Source of the DNA: Candidatus Nanopelagicales bacterium
GTDB lineage: Bacteria; Actinomycetota; Actinomycetes; S36-B12; GCA-2699445
DNA: 64,000 nt
Reading direction: 5' to 3'
Assembly: GCA_037045355.1 (NCBI GenBank)
Contig: JBAOHO010000029.1
Span: 124,001-188,000, forward strand
Made by a program: the position numbers and the translations under genes. This document shows, in pieces, positions 42,375-51,501 of the stretch (its first letter is position 1; each line of letters starts with the position of its first letter). The notes under the pieces were generated by a model. The model had not been told where the DNA came from. It saw only the letters and a list, made by a program, of their open reading frames with translations, and did not search any database.

Positions 42375-43711
42375 AGCAACGGCAGATAGCGATCGAGTTC
42401 GAACTGAGTGACCTGACGGCGGTAGCCGCGCCATTCCTCACGTTTGTTGCGCAGGAGGTAGTCGAACACGTGCTCGCCCAGTGTCTCCGCGACGAGTTCG
42501 CTGGCTTCCATGGCGTCGACCGCCTGACCCAGGCTGCCCGGCAGTGGCCGCATGCCCAATGCCCTGCGCTCAGACTCGGTCAAGGCCCACACGTCGTCCT
42601 CGGCGCCGGGCGGCAACTCGTAGCCCTCCTCGATTCCCTTGAGTCCGGCGGCGAGGATCACCGCGAAAGCCAGATACGGATTGCAGGCCGCGTCGAGTGT
42701 CCGTAGTTCCACGCGGGTGGAGCCGCCCTTGTGTGGTTTGTACATCGGCACACGGAGCATCGCGGAGCGGTTGTTGTGTCCCCAGCACACCCATGCGGGG
42801 GCCTCACCTCCACCCTGCAGGCGCTTGTAGGAGTTCACCCATTGGTTGGTGACAGCGCTGATCTCGACGGCGTGTTCCAGCAGTCCGGCCATGAATGCCC
42901 GGCCGACCTTCGACAGCTGATACTGGGCGCCCGGTTCGTAGAACGCGTTGGTGTCCCCCTCGAACAGGGACAGGTGAGTGTGCATCCCCGAGCCGGCATG
43001 TTCGGCGAAGGGTTTGGGCATGAACGAGGCAACCACGCCGTGCTCGAGAGCCATCTCTTTGACGACGAGCCGGAACGTCATGATGTTGTCCGCGGTGGAC
43101 AAAGCGTCGGCATAACGTAGGTCGATCTCCTGCTGACCCGGCGCTCCCTCATGGTGGCTGAACTCCACCGAGATACCCATGGACTCGAGCATCGTGATCG
43201 TCGACCGGCGGAAGTCGTGGGCAACCCCGTGGGGAGCGTTGTCGAAGTAGCCGAATCGGTCGATCGGCTCCGGCGGCGGTCCTCCGGGCTCGTGGGGTTC
43301 GGTGAACAAGAAGAACTCGATCTCCGGGTGGGTGTAAAACGTGAAGCCGAGATCGGCCGCCTTGGCCAGCGTGCGCTTGAGGACGTAGCGCGGATCGGAC
43401 CATGCGGGGCTGCCGTCCGGCATGAGGATGTCGCAGAAGAGTCGGGCCGTCCCGCGCGAATCCCCTCGCCACGGGAGAATCTGGAACGTCCCCGGGTCGG
43501 GGCGCACGATCATGTCAGCCTCGGACACCCGCGCGAAACCCTGGATCGCCGAACCGTCGAATCCGATGCCCTCGTCGAACGCGCCCTCCAACTCGGCAGG
43601 TGCCACAGCAACGGACTTCAACGTCCCCAGGACGTCGGTGAACCACAGCCGAATGAAGCGGATGTCCCGCTCCTCGATCGTGCGGAGTACGAACTCGGTC
43701 TGCTTGTCCAT
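42371..43711 (-). CDS. glnA2: Type I glutamine synthetase-like protein GlnA2
   Basis: 446 residues, the same length as mycobacterial GlnA2. Motifs: IGFDGSAIQGFARV, EIEFFLF, GQQEIDLRYADAL, GSGMHTHLSLFEGD, GHNNRSAMLRVP. The adenylylation tyrosine is replaced in the LPPGAEDDVWALTESER segment, so it should not be controlled by GlnE although it is coupled to it. Some actinobacterial GlnA2/GlnA3 enzymes glutamylate polyamines or other amines, so glutamine formation is not certain. ATG 43711 is chosen; a longer frame to 43801 lacks homology. Confidence 0.93.
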   Translation of the reverse strand: MDKQTEFVLRTIEERDIRFIRLWFTDVLGTLKSVAVAPAELEGAFDEGIGFDGSAIQGFARVSEADMIVRPDPGTFQILPWRGDSRGTARLFCDILMPDGSPAWSDPRYVLKRTLAKAADLGFTFYTHPEIEFFLFTEPHEPGGPPPEPIDRFGYFDNAPHGVAHDFRRSTITMLESMGISVEFSHHEGAPGQQEIDLRYADALSTADNIMTFRLVVKEMALEHGVVASFMPKPFAEHAGSGMHTHLSLFEGDTNAFYEPGAQYQLSKVGRAFMAGLLEHAVEISAVTNQWVNSYKRLQGGGEAPAWVCWGHNNRSAMLRVPMYKPHKGGSTRVELRTLDAACNPYLAFAVILAAGLKGIEEGYELPPGAEDDVWALTESERRALGMRPLPGSLGQAVDAMEASELVAETLGEHVFDYLLRNKREEWRGYRRQVTQFELDRYLPLL

Positions 43712-43813
43712 GGGGCCATCTTGCCCGACGTCTCGCTCACAGCCACGACCACCGCTCCCGTCTCTCCTCGGCAGGCGGCGCGGAGTCGTCACCGCGGGCA
43801 CTAGCCTTGGCCC

Positions 43814-45658
43814 GTGCCCGATCTACGCATCGCCTTGGCGCAGGTGAACCCGACGGTGGGCGACATCACCGGGAACGCCCGCATCGTGCTTGAGACATGT
43901 CTGCTCGCCGCCAAATCCGGTGTCGATCTGGTCGCGTTCCCCGAGATGATGCTCACCGGATACCCCATCGAGGATCTGGCGCTGCGTTCGACAGTCATCC
44001 AGGCATCCCGGGCTGCGGCCGAACGATTGGCCGTCGACCTTGTCACCGAAGGACTTGGCGCGCTGACCGTCGTGGTGGGACTCCTGGACAGACAGGCCGA
44101 TGTCGACAGCGACCTCGGGGTGCCGAGGAATGCGCCCTTGAACGCGGCGTGGGTCCTGCGCGGTGGTCAGGTGAGTGCCCGATACGCCAAGCACCATCTG
44201 CCCAACTATGGCGTGTTCGACGAGTACCGCTACTTCGTCCCGGGCACGAGCGCGACCGTGATCGACGTCGCCGGCACGAAGGTCGCGCTCGCCATCTGCG
44301 AGGACCTCTGGCAAGACGGCGGTCCCGTCACCTGGGCCCGTGAATCGGCCGCCGACGTGTTGTTGGTCATCAACGGATCGCCCTACGAACGTGCCAAGGA
44401 CGATGCCCGGCTGGAACTGTGTCGGCGCCGCGCCGCGGAGTCCGGCTGCACGTTGGCCTACGTCAACATGGTGGGTGGGCAGGACGAACTCGTTTTCGAC
44501 GGTGACTCCATGATCGTCAGGCCAGACGGTTCGCTGCTCGCCCGGGCACCGCAATTCCATCCCTACCTTCTCGTCGCAGACCTCTTCCCGGCGGCCCATC
44601 ACGACCCGCAAGAAGACCACGACCCGCAAGAAGACCTCGACCCGCAAGAAGACCTCGACCCGCAAGAAGCCGAGGGCGACACCCCCGGCCCGCCCGCGGA
44701 GCAACCCACCGGCCCAGCGCCCGGACTACCTCACCTCACGGTGGACGAGGTCATCGGAATCGAACCGGTCATCGTCACAGGGCCGGGGACCGACCTTCTG
44801 GTCCTGTCCGCTGAGGCGGAGGTCTATGGGGCGCTGGTCGTCGGTCTGCGCGATTACGTGCGCAAGAACGGATTCGCGTCGGTCATCTTGGGCTTGTCCG
44901 GGGGCATCGACTCCGCCTTGGTAGCCGCGATCGCCTGTGATGCCGTCGGAGCGGCGAATGTGCACGGGGTGTCCTTGCCGAGCGCCTACTCGTCGGAGCA
45001 TTCGCGAACCGATGCCGCAGTGACCGCCGAACGCACGGGACTGCGACTGCGCACGGTGCCCATCGCCCCCATGGTCGACGCGTTTCAGTCCTCTCTGCAC
45101 CTGACCGGACTCGCTGAAGAGAATCTGCAGGCCCGGGTCCGCGGAGTGACCCTGATGGGTCTGTCCAATGCCGAAGGGCACCTGGTGTTGGCGACCGGGA
45201 ACAAGACCGAGCTCTCAGTCGGGTACTCGACGATCTACGGCGACGCGGTCGGCGGTTTCGCGCCGATCAAGGACCTGCCCAAGATCGAGGTCTGGAGCCT
45301 GTCCCGGTGGCGTAACTCGGTTGCTCGTGCGACCGGCAGCCCGGAGCCGATCCCACAGTCGAGCATCGACAAACCCCCCAGCGCCGAGTTGCGTCCGGGG
45401 CAGCTGGACACGGACTCGCTGCCCGACTACCGGGTGCTCGACGACCTGCTCGACGACTACGTGGAGTTGGATCGGGGCGCGGACTACCTCATCGAAGCCG
45501 GGTTCGACGCCCACCTGGTCGAGAGAGTGCTGCACTTGACGGATGCTGCCGAGTACAAGCGGCGGCAGTACCCGCCGGGCACCAAAGTGAGCTTGAAGGC
45601 GTTCGGCCGCGACCGGCGGCTACCGATCACCAGTCGGTGGCGGGAGCGGCGTAGTTGA
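43814..45658 (+). CDS. nadE: Glutamine-dependent NAD+ synthetase with repeat-bearing linker
   Basis: Last step of NAD synthesis. The N-terminal nitrilase-type glutaminase domain has the Glu-Lys-Cys triad in FPEMMLTGYP, YAKHHLPNYGVFDE and LAICEDLWQDGG. The C-terminal synthetase has the PP-loop LGLSGGIDSAL (about residue 360) and ATGNKTELSVGYSTIYGD. Between them lies an acidic insert of four HDPQED/LDPQED hexapeptides at residues about 263-286. Start GTG at 43814. The 3' end overlaps the convergent DHA2 exporter by 39 bases. Confidence 0.95.
   Translation: MPDLRIALAQVNPTVGDITGNARIVLETCLLAAKSGVDLVAFPEMMLTGYPIEDLALRSTVIQASRAAAERLAVDLVTEGLGALTVVVGLLDRQADVDSDLGVPRNAPLNAAWVLRGGQVSARYAKHHLPNYGVFDEYRYFVPGTSATVIDVAGTKVALAICEDLWQDGGPVTWARESAADVLLVINGSPYERAKDDARLELCRRRAAESGCTLAYVNMVGGQDELVFDGDSMIVRPDGSLLARAPQFHPYLLVADLFPAAHHDPQEDHDPQEDLDPQEDLDPQEAEGDTPGPPAEQPTGPAPGLPHLTVDEVIGIEPVIVTGPGTDLLVLSAEAEVYGALVVGLRDYVRKNGFASVILGLSGGIDSALVAAIACDAVGAANVHGVSLPSAYSSEHSRTDAAVTAERTGLRLRTVPIAPMVDAFQSSLHLTGLAEENLQARVRGVTLMGLSNAEGHLVLATGNKTELSVGYSTIYGDAVGGFAPIKDLPKIEVWSLSRWRNSVARATGSPEPIPQSSIDKPPSAELRPGQLDTDSLPDYRVLDDLLDDYVELDRGADYLIEAGFDAHLVERVLHLTDAAEYKRRQYPPGTKVSLKAFGRDRRLPITSRWRERRS
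44600..44671 (+). repeat. Four 18-base tandem repeats inside nadE
   Basis: CACGACCCGCAAGAAGAC twice and CTCGACCCGCAAGAAGAC-type units twice, in frame, encoding an acidic linker between the glutaminase and synthetase domains. Confidence 0.9.
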
Positions 45659-47350
45659 CGACTCCAGGTGCTGTTCGCGTGCGACCTCGTCCAAGGTGAC
45701 CTCAGGATCAGGCTCGTCCCAGGTGTCTGGCGGGCTGGCGTCGCGGGCTTGCGGTGGCGAGATCGCCGGGAGCCCGAAGCCCACCAGCAGCGCGGCGACG
45801 ATCACCATGATCGCGCTCAGGATCATGGTGGTGTGTGAGGCAGTCAGGAACGCGTCGAAAGCCCCTTGCCGGATCACTTCGATCTGACTCGGAGCTGCCA
45901 AACCCTGTTGGCTCGCGGCTGTGAGAATCGCGTCCGTAGCCACGATGGATTCCTCGGCCTGGGCATCAGGGAACTGCGGCGGCAGGCCCGACAACACGGG
46001 CGCGACGTTGTTGGCGTACTGGGTGCCCAAGACCGTACCGACAACCGCCACACCGAGGGCGCCTGCCACCTGGCGCACCGTGTTCTGCACGGCGGACCCT
46101 GCTCCGGCCCGGGCCAACGGCAGCACGTTCTGCATGACCGCGGTAGCGGGCGCGACGACGTTGCCCATACCGAAGCCGAAGAGGAAGAAGCCCACGAGCA
46201 CCAGCCAAATGTTGCTGTCGAGCCTCAGCTGCGTCAGCCCGGCCAGGGTGATGGCGACGATGACAAGACCACCGGTCATGACGAGTCGATAGCCGAATCG
46301 CTCGACCATCTTGGCGCTGCGTGGAGCGGCGATGAGTTGTCCCACGGCGAAAGGCAGGAACGCGAGACCGGCCTGCAACGTGGAGTAGCCACGCAGGATC
46401 TGGAAGTAGAAGGGCAGCGTGAACGTGATGCCCATGAGGGCGAAGAACGCCAAGCTCACGGCCGACAGACTCACGGCGTAGCCGCGATTCCGGAAGAGCG
46501 CCACATCGAAGGACTTATGGCTGCTGTGAGCCTCGTAGACGAGGAAACCGATCAGGATCACGATGCCCGCCACGATGGGGCCGATCACCTGGACATCGAT
46601 CCACGCGCCGACAGAGGATGCGTGGATGATGCCGTAGATCAAGGCAACCAAGCCGACGAAGGACAGCACGAGGCCGATGAGGTCGAGTTGCTGGGGATGG
46701 GGATTCCGACTCTCGGGAACAACCCGCAGGATTCCGATGAGGCCGACGATCACGATTGGGACGTTGATGAGGAACACCGAGCCCCAGTCGTTACCCGTCA
46801 GCCAGCTGGACCACTCGGGATGTTCGAGGAGTAGTCCGCCCAAGACCGGGCCCAGTGCCACGGCCGCTCCGACAGCTCCGGCCCAGGCGCCGATGGCGCG
46901 ACCGCGTTCGTGTGGCGGGAACACCACGGTGATGATGGCCAGCGTGACGGGCATGACAGCGGCTCCGCCGACACCCATCAGACCGCGGGTCCCGATCAGC
47001 CACATCGGGGTCGGCGCGAATGCGGATGCGGCGCTCGCGAGCCCGAACACGATGAGACCGATGATCAGGATCTTCTTGCGGCCGAACCGATCGCCCAGCA
47101 CACCCCAGGTGAACAGCAGCGCGGCGAACACCAAGATGTAGGAGTCGATGGCCCACACCAACTCGCTCTGCGTGGCCTGCAGATCGTCTTGAATGGTTGG
47201 CAGGGCGATATTCAGCACCGTGTTGTCGAGCACCACCACGAGCAGGCTCACCACCAACACGGCGAGAATCGCCCAGCGCCGTGGATGGCCTTCCCCGCTG
47301 GTCATCCAGTCGCCACCTGCGGCGGGTGCGGTCTCGTCGGCAGCGGCCAT
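45620..47350 (-). CDS. DHA2-type MFS drug exporter (14 membrane segments)
   Basis: 576 residues, proton-driven efflux of the EmrB/QacA type. Motif A-like GVLGDRFGRKKILIIG, LDNTVLNIALPTIQDDL in the first segment (motif D1), and GPVLGGLLLEHP-type motif C are present. About 14 segments, with a 40-residue hydrophilic acidic C-terminus. ATG 47350 with GAGG upstream preferred over 47392. It diverges from panB, and the gap holds a CRP-like palindrome. Substrate not predictable. Confidence 0.9.
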   Translation of the reverse strand: MAAADETAPAAGGDWMTSGEGHPRRWAILAVLVVSLLVVVLDNTVLNIALPTIQDDLQATQSELVWAIDSYILVFAALLFTWGVLGDRFGRKKILIIGLIVFGLASAASAFAPTPMWLIGTRGLMGVGGAAVMPVTLAIITVVFPPHERGRAIGAWAGAVGAAVALGPVLGGLLLEHPEWSSWLTGNDWGSVFLINVPIVIVGLIGILRVVPESRNPHPQQLDLIGLVLSFVGLVALIYGIIHASSVGAWIDVQVIGPIVAGIVILIGFLVYEAHSSHKSFDVALFRNRGYAVSLSAVSLAFFALMGITFTLPFYFQILRGYSTLQAGLAFLPFAVGQLIAAPRSAKMVERFGYRLVMTGGLVIVAITLAGLTQLRLDSNIWLVLVGFFLFGFGMGNVVAPATAVMQNVLPLARAGAGSAVQNTVRQVAGALGVAVVGTVLGTQYANNVAPVLSGLPPQFPDAQAEESIVATDAILTAASQQGLAAPSQIEVIRQGAFDAFLTASHTTMILSAIMVIVAALLVGFGLPAISPPQARDASPPDTWDEPDPEVTLDEVAREQHLESSTTPLPPPTGDR

Positions 47351-47465
47351 GTGAACCTCGGTTTCGCGTCGACCAAGGCTACGGCACGCCACCAGCCCGG
47401 TGAGATCGCGCTGGCAGGCACTGCTCGAGGAAGCCGGATCATGCCATTCGGGAATATTCGGTCAG

Positions 47466-47481
47466 CGTGACCCACGTCACA
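47466..47481. promoter_or_regulatory. CRP/GlxR-like palindrome between exporter and panB
   Basis: CGTGACCCACGTCACA matches the CRP-family consensus TGTGA-N6-TCACA at nine of ten fixed positions. It lies 90 bases before the panB ATG and 116 bases before the exporter ATG. Confidence 0.55.
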
Positions 47482-47570
47482 TTGGGAGTCTGGCCACCGG
47501 CCGGTCGCGGGTGGGACGATGGCCTCGTCGCGGCGACCCGTGTGTGGCGTCGACGATTTGGAGGATCACC

Positions 47571-48413
47571 ATGTCCGACACATCCGCATCCGTCTCTGTC
47601 TATGGCGGCATCACCAACCGGCGCATCACCGTCACCGATCTGGCGAAGGCCAAGGAGGCCAGTGAGAAGTGGCCGATGCTCACCGCCTACGACGCCATGG
47701 TCGCCGGACTGCTCGACGAGGCCGGAATCCCGGTGCTGCTCGTCGGAGACTCCGCTGCCATGGTCGTTCACGGCCACAGCACCACGCTGCCCATCACCGT
47801 CGATGATCTGGTCCCGCTGACTTCCGCCGTCGTGCGCGGCACCACTCGCGCCCTGGTCGTGGCCGACCTGCCCTTCGGCTCCTACCAGGAGGGGCCCAAG
47901 CAGGCTCTGCGTTCCGCCACGCGCTTCATGAAAGAGGCCGGAGCTCACGCCGTGAAACTCGAAGGAGGTGTGCGCGTCGTCCCGCAGATCCAGACACTCG
48001 TCGAGGCTGGGATTCCGGTGATGGCACACATCGGGCTGACCCCTCAGTCCGTCAACACGATCGGCGGCTACAAGGTGCAAGGGCGCGGCGAAGCCGGCCA
48101 TGTTCTGCTCGATGAAGCCTTCGCCGTCCAAGAAGCGGGCGCGTTCGCCGTGGTGTTGGAGGTGGTCCCTCACGACCTCGCCGAGCGTGTCACGAAGGAG
48201 CTCGACATCCCCACCATCGGCATCGGAGCGGGCAACAGCACTGACGCCCAGGTCCTGGTCTGGCAGGACCTGCTGGGTCTGACCCCGGGACGCGCGCCGA
48301 AGTTCGTCAAGCCATATGCGGACCTGCGCGGCATCATGACGACCGCAGTCCAGACCTGGGCCGCCGATGTCGTCTCAGGTGAGTACCCCGACCTCGACCA
48401 TTCGTACAACTGA
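47571..48413 (+). CDS. panB: 3-methyl-2-oxobutanoate hydroxymethyltransferase
   Basis: First committed step of pantothenate synthesis. 280 residues with MLTAYDAMVAGLLDEAGIPVLLVGDS, HGHSTTLPITVDDL, VKLEGG, GLTPQSVNTIGGYKVQGR and IPTIGIGAGNSTDAQVLVWQDLLGL, the PanB active-site motifs. The ATG at 47571 has a strong GGAGG; the frame is open to 47400 without support. The gene end, ACAACTGACG with the stop, is repeated once directly after. Confidence 0.97.
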   Translation: MSDTSASVSVYGGITNRRITVTDLAKAKEASEKWPMLTAYDAMVAGLLDEAGIPVLLVGDSAAMVVHGHSTTLPITVDDLVPLTSAVVRGTTRALVVADLPFGSYQEGPKQALRSATRFMKEAGAHAVKLEGGVRVVPQIQTLVEAGIPVMAHIGLTPQSVNTIGGYKVQGRGEAGHVLLDEAFAVQEAGAFAVVLEVVPHDLAERVTKELDIPTIGIGAGNSTDAQVLVWQDLLGLTPGRAPKFVKPYADLRGIMTTAVQTWAADVVSGEYPDLDHSYN

Positions 48414-48462
48414 CGCACAACTGACGTACCACCGCTACACGTGAAGCAGCACCGCTACACGT
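48406..48462. repeat. Duplicated gene ends of convergent panB and npdG
   Basis: ACAACTGACG, containing the panB stop TGA, occurs at 48406-48415 and 48417-48426. CACCGCTACACGT, which on the minus strand contains the npdG stop TAG, occurs at 48430-48442 and 48450-48462. Both convergent genes therefore carry a second copy of their own end in the 41-base gap. Confidence 0.8.
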
Positions 48463-49138
48463 CGGTGATGCGAACTCCGGCGTGGGTCTTGTAGCGACGG
48501 TTGATCGAGATCAGGTTGGCGGTCAGGCCCTCGACCTGTCCGCAGTTGCGCAAACGGCCACCGTAGATGCCCCGCAGCCCGGGGATTCTGTCGGCCAGCT
48601 CTTGCACGGCGTCGGTCGCGGCCCGCACGTCACCGAGGACCAAGATGTCCATGTCGGGCACAGACTCGAGATCCCGGTCCTGGAGCAGGACGGCGCTGAC
48701 ATGGTGGAAGGCCCCCACGACGACGCTGTCGGGCAGCAGGGCCTGCGCCTGCTGCGCCGCCGACCCCTCGGCGACGTCGAGACAATGAGCACCCTGCTTG
48801 TCGAATCCGAGCGGATTGACGCAGTCGATCACCAACTTGTCCCGCAGCGGTTCCCGCAGTGACTCCAGCAACGGCGCATGTCCTGCCCAGGGCACCGCCA
48901 CCAGTGCCACGTCACAACGTTCCGCCACGTCGTCGTTGGTGCCTCCGATCACGCCGTGCCCCACCTGTGCGGCCGCGGCCTCGGCACGTTCGCGGTCCCG
49001 GGAGCCGATCAGGACCGGCAGACCGCTGCGAGCCCAGCGGTAGGCCAGTCCCAGACCTTGATCACCTGTGCCGCCGAGGACGGCGATGGTGGGGTGTTCG
49101 GGCAATGCGGGAGCGGAGTTCTCGGACATGGGGACCAT
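48455..49138 (-). CDS. npdG: NADPH-dependent F420 reductase
   Basis: Transfers hydride between NADPH and coenzyme F420 (F420H2:NADP oxidoreductase, Fno-like). 227 residues with IAVLGGTGDQGLGLAYRWA for NADP binding, GSRDRERAEAAAAQVG, VALVAVPWAGHAPLLESL, VIDCVNPLGFDKQG and GAFHHVSAVLLQD. The usual C-terminal GLRGIYGGRLRNCGQVEGLTANLISINRRYK is intact. Start at ATG 49138 or 49129; neither has a clear ribosome binding site. With fbiD at 3.6 kb it shows the organism makes and reduces F420. Confidence 0.9.
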   Translation of the reverse strand: MVPMSENSAPALPEHPTIAVLGGTGDQGLGLAYRWARSGLPVLIGSRDRERAEAAAAQVGHGVIGGTNDDVAERCDVALVAVPWAGHAPLLESLREPLRDKLVIDCVNPLGFDKQGAHCLDVAEGSAAQQAQALLPDSVVVGAFHHVSAVLLQDRDLESVPDMDILVLGDVRAATDAVQELADRIPGLRGIYGGRLRNCGQVEGLTANLISINRRYKTHAGVRITDV

Positions 49139-49153
49139 GGTGACAGTTGCCAG

Positions 49154-50296
49154 TCAGGAGTGCGGCAGTGCCGTGCGTTCTGCCAACTCCGCCGGGACTC
49201 CCCACGCCTCGAGGGCAGCGGCTCCGTGCCCGAACTCCGAGCGCGGCACGGCCTGCCCCGGTGTACGCGAGAACCGAGGGGCGGGAGCGGGCTGCAACGG
49301 CTCGTCGGGCAGGAACGTGCCGCGTGCCTTCAGGTGGGGGTCTTCACTCGCCTCCACCATGGATCGGACCCCGAAAGTGCAGGCGTCGGTTCCGCGGAAC
49401 GCGTCGTCCCATGCGTCGCGGGTGCGGGTCGCGATGATGTCGGTGAACGCCGTACGCAGCTCCGGCCACCGGGCCACATCGAACTGATTCGGCAACTCGG
49501 TGTCGTCCAGACCGAGAACCTCGAGGAACTCCGAGTAGAACTTCGGCTCCAGGCACCCCACCGACAAGAACTCGCCGTCGGCGCACCGGTAGACGTCGTA
49601 GAACGGCGCACCGGTGTCCAGCAGGTTTGTCCCCGGCGCATCGGGGTTCCACAGACCCTGCGCGGCCAGCGAGTACACGAGCATCATCAGATATGCGGAC
49701 CCATCGACCATCGCGGCGTCGATGACCTGACCCCTGCCGGACCGGCTCCGCTCGAACAGAGCTGACAGAACCCCGAGCAACAGGAACATCGCCCCGCCCC
49801 CGAAGTCGGCGACAAGATTCACCGGCGGCACGGGGCGTTCGCCCTGCCGTGCGAAGTGACGCAGCGGCCCGGCCACGGCGATGTAGTTCATGTCATGCCC
49901 CGCGCGCTGGGCGAGCGGACCGTCCTGACCCCAGCCGGTCATGCGACCGATCACCAAAGCGGGGTTGTCGGCCAGCAAGTCGTCGGGAGCGAACCCCAAC
50001 TTCTCGAGCACGCCGGGACGGAAGCCCTCGAGCAGCACATCCGCCCGGGCCACCAGGTCGCGCACAACCGAAGCCGATTCCGGATCCCGCAGGTTCACCC
50101 GTGCGGAGGAACGGCCCCGCAGGTGAACCGCCTTCTCGACATCCACAGCGTCGAAACCGGGCCCGGGCGCCTCGATCCGAAGCACGTCGGCTCCGAGGTC
50201 GGCCAGGAGCCCAGCAGCCATGGGAACCGGTCCGATGGCATTGAGTTCGACGACCTTCAGCCCCGCCAGAGGGCCCTGCCGCACGTTCGATTCCAC
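49154..50296 (-). CDS. CaiB/BaiF family CoA transferase (alpha-methylacyl-CoA racemase-like)
   Basis: Type III CoA-transferase fold. 380 residues from GTG 50296: LAGLKVVELNAIGPVPMAAGLLADLGADVLRIEAPG, SSARVNLRDPES, LLEGFRPGVLEKLGF, MTGWGQDGPLAQRAGHDMNYIAVAG and the conserved aspartate region PPVNLVADFGGGAMFLLLGVL. The HDMNY/GHD pattern fits alpha-methylacyl-CoA racemases. The frame is open to 50410, but there it overlaps the small hypothetical gene. It may act in branched fatty acid or sterol side-chain breakdown; the substrate is inferred only. Confidence 0.9.
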   Translation of the reverse strand: MESNVRQGPLAGLKVVELNAIGPVPMAAGLLADLGADVLRIEAPGPGFDAVDVEKAVHLRGRSSARVNLRDPESASVVRDLVARADVLLEGFRPGVLEKLGFAPDDLLADNPALVIGRMTGWGQDGPLAQRAGHDMNYIAVAGPLRHFARQGERPVPPVNLVADFGGGAMFLLLGVLSALFERSRSGRGQVIDAAMVDGSAYLMMLVYSLAAQGLWNPDAPGTNLLDTGAPFYDVYRCADGEFLSVGCLEPKFYSEFLEVLGLDDTELPNQFDVARWPELRTAFTDIIATRTRDAWDDAFRGTDACTFGVRSMVEASEDPHLKARGTFLPDEPLQPAPAPRFSRTPGQAVPRSEFGHGAAALEAWGVPAELAERTALPHS

Positions 50297-50322
50297 TGTC
50301 GGACCCGGGTCTTCGTTCGGGA

Positions 50323-50589
50323 TCAGGTCGATTCTCCTGACTCTTCGACTCCGAACTCCGGGTCGACCTTGGGCGTCACACCTTCCCAGGTGTCCTCGTC
50401 CTGGTCCCACTGCTCATTTCGTTTGGCCGCTATCTCCAGCGCACGAGAAGCGTCTTCAGCGGAGTCGAAAGGCCCCAGTCGCTCGGAGTTGGGGCAGCCT
50501 TCGTCCGGCTCGACCTTGTTGTGCACCAGGCAGTACCACCACTGCGCCACGCGAACTCCCTTCACTGCCGCCCAGTCGGGGCGATCCAC
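50323..50589 (-). CDS. Conserved actinobacterial small hypothetical protein
   Basis: 88 residues with VAQWWYCLVHNKVEPDEGCP, RLGPFDSAEDASRALEIAAKRNEQWD and an acidic C-terminus. The WWYCLVH...GC and LGPF...A...AL...RN pattern matches a small protein found beside map in many actinobacteria. Function unknown. It diverges from map by 39 bases and precedes the CaiB gene on the same strand. Confidence 0.78.
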   Translation of the reverse strand: MDRPDWAAVKGVRVAQWWYCLVHNKVEPDEGCPNSERLGPFDSAEDASRALEIAAKRNEQWDQDEDTWEGVTPKVDPEFGVEESGEST

Positions 50590-50628
50590 GGCTCCACTCT
50601 GCCAGACCGGACATGCCAGAATCGCCGC

Positions 50629-51501
50629 ATGTCCTCATCGACCACTGACCGGGTCCTGGAACCGGGTCGGATTTCGCCGCGACGCGCGGTCCCCGACTCG
50701 ATCGAACGCCCCGAGTACGTCGGCCGCCCTGCTCCGGCTGCCTATCGCGGGCCGGAAGTGAAGGACCCCGACACCATCGAACGCATGCGGGTCGCCGGCC
50801 GCATCGCCGCTGACGCCCTGGCCGCAGTGGGTGCCGCAATCCGGCCCGGCATCACCACCGATGAACTCGACCGAGTGGGCCACGAGTTCTTGCTCGACCA
50901 CGGCGCCTATCCGTCCACGCTGGGCTACCGCGGTTTCCCCAAGTCCTTGTGCACCTCGCTGAACGAGGTCATCTGCCACGGCATCCCCGACTCCACGATT
51001 CTGGTGGACGGCGACATCTGCAACGTCGACATCACCGCCTTCATCGGCGGCGTGCATGGGGACACCAACGCGACCTTCCTCGTCGGGGATGTGGATGAGG
51101 AATCCCGCCTGCTGGTGGACCGCACGCGCGAGGCGACGATGCGGGCCATCAAGGTGGTCGCCCCAGGACGTCCGTTGAACGTCGTGGGGCGGGTCATCGA
51201 GTCATACGCACGCAGATTCGGCTATGGCGTGGTGCGTGACTTCACCGGACACGGCATCGGCACGTCATTCCATACCGGGTTGATCGTGCCGCACTACGAC
51301 GACCCCGACCTGTCGGTCATGATGGAGACCGGCATGACCTTCACCATCGAACCGATGCTCACCTTGGGGACGTACGACTACGACATCTGGGACGACACGT
51401 GGACGGTGACCACGAAGGACAAACGGCGCACCGCCCAGTTCGAGCACACGATCCTCGTCACGGCCTCCGGGTCGCAGATCCTCACGCTCCCTACCTCCTG
51501 A
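50629..51501 (+). CDS. map: Methionine aminopeptidase type I
   Basis: Removes initiator methionine. 290 residues from ATG 50629 with a 40-residue N-terminal extension as in mycobacterial MetAP1c. Metal ligands are in NVDITAFIGGVHGDTNATF (Asp, Asp), GHGIGTSFHTG (His), FTIEPML (Glu) and FEHTILVT (Glu). YRGFPKSLCTSLNEVICHGIP is the substrate-side signature. The frame is open to 50521 inside the hypothetical gene, without support. Confidence 0.96.
   Translation: MSSSTTDRVLEPGRISPRRAVPDSIERPEYVGRPAPAAYRGPEVKDPDTIERMRVAGRIAADALAAVGAAIRPGITTDELDRVGHEFLLDHGAYPSTLGYRGFPKSLCTSLNEVICHGIPDSTILVDGDICNVDITAFIGGVHGDTNATFLVGDVDEESRLLVDRTREATMRAIKVVAPGRPLNVVGRVIESYARRFGYGVVRDFTGHGIGTSFHTGLIVPHYDDPDLSVMMETGMTFTIEPMLTLGTYDYDIWDDTWTVTTKDKRRTAQFEHTILVTASGSQILTLPTS

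Noticed and set aside
47400..47570. Longer panB start at 47400
   Set aside because: No similarity to PanB in that part, and GGAGG marks the ATG at 47571.
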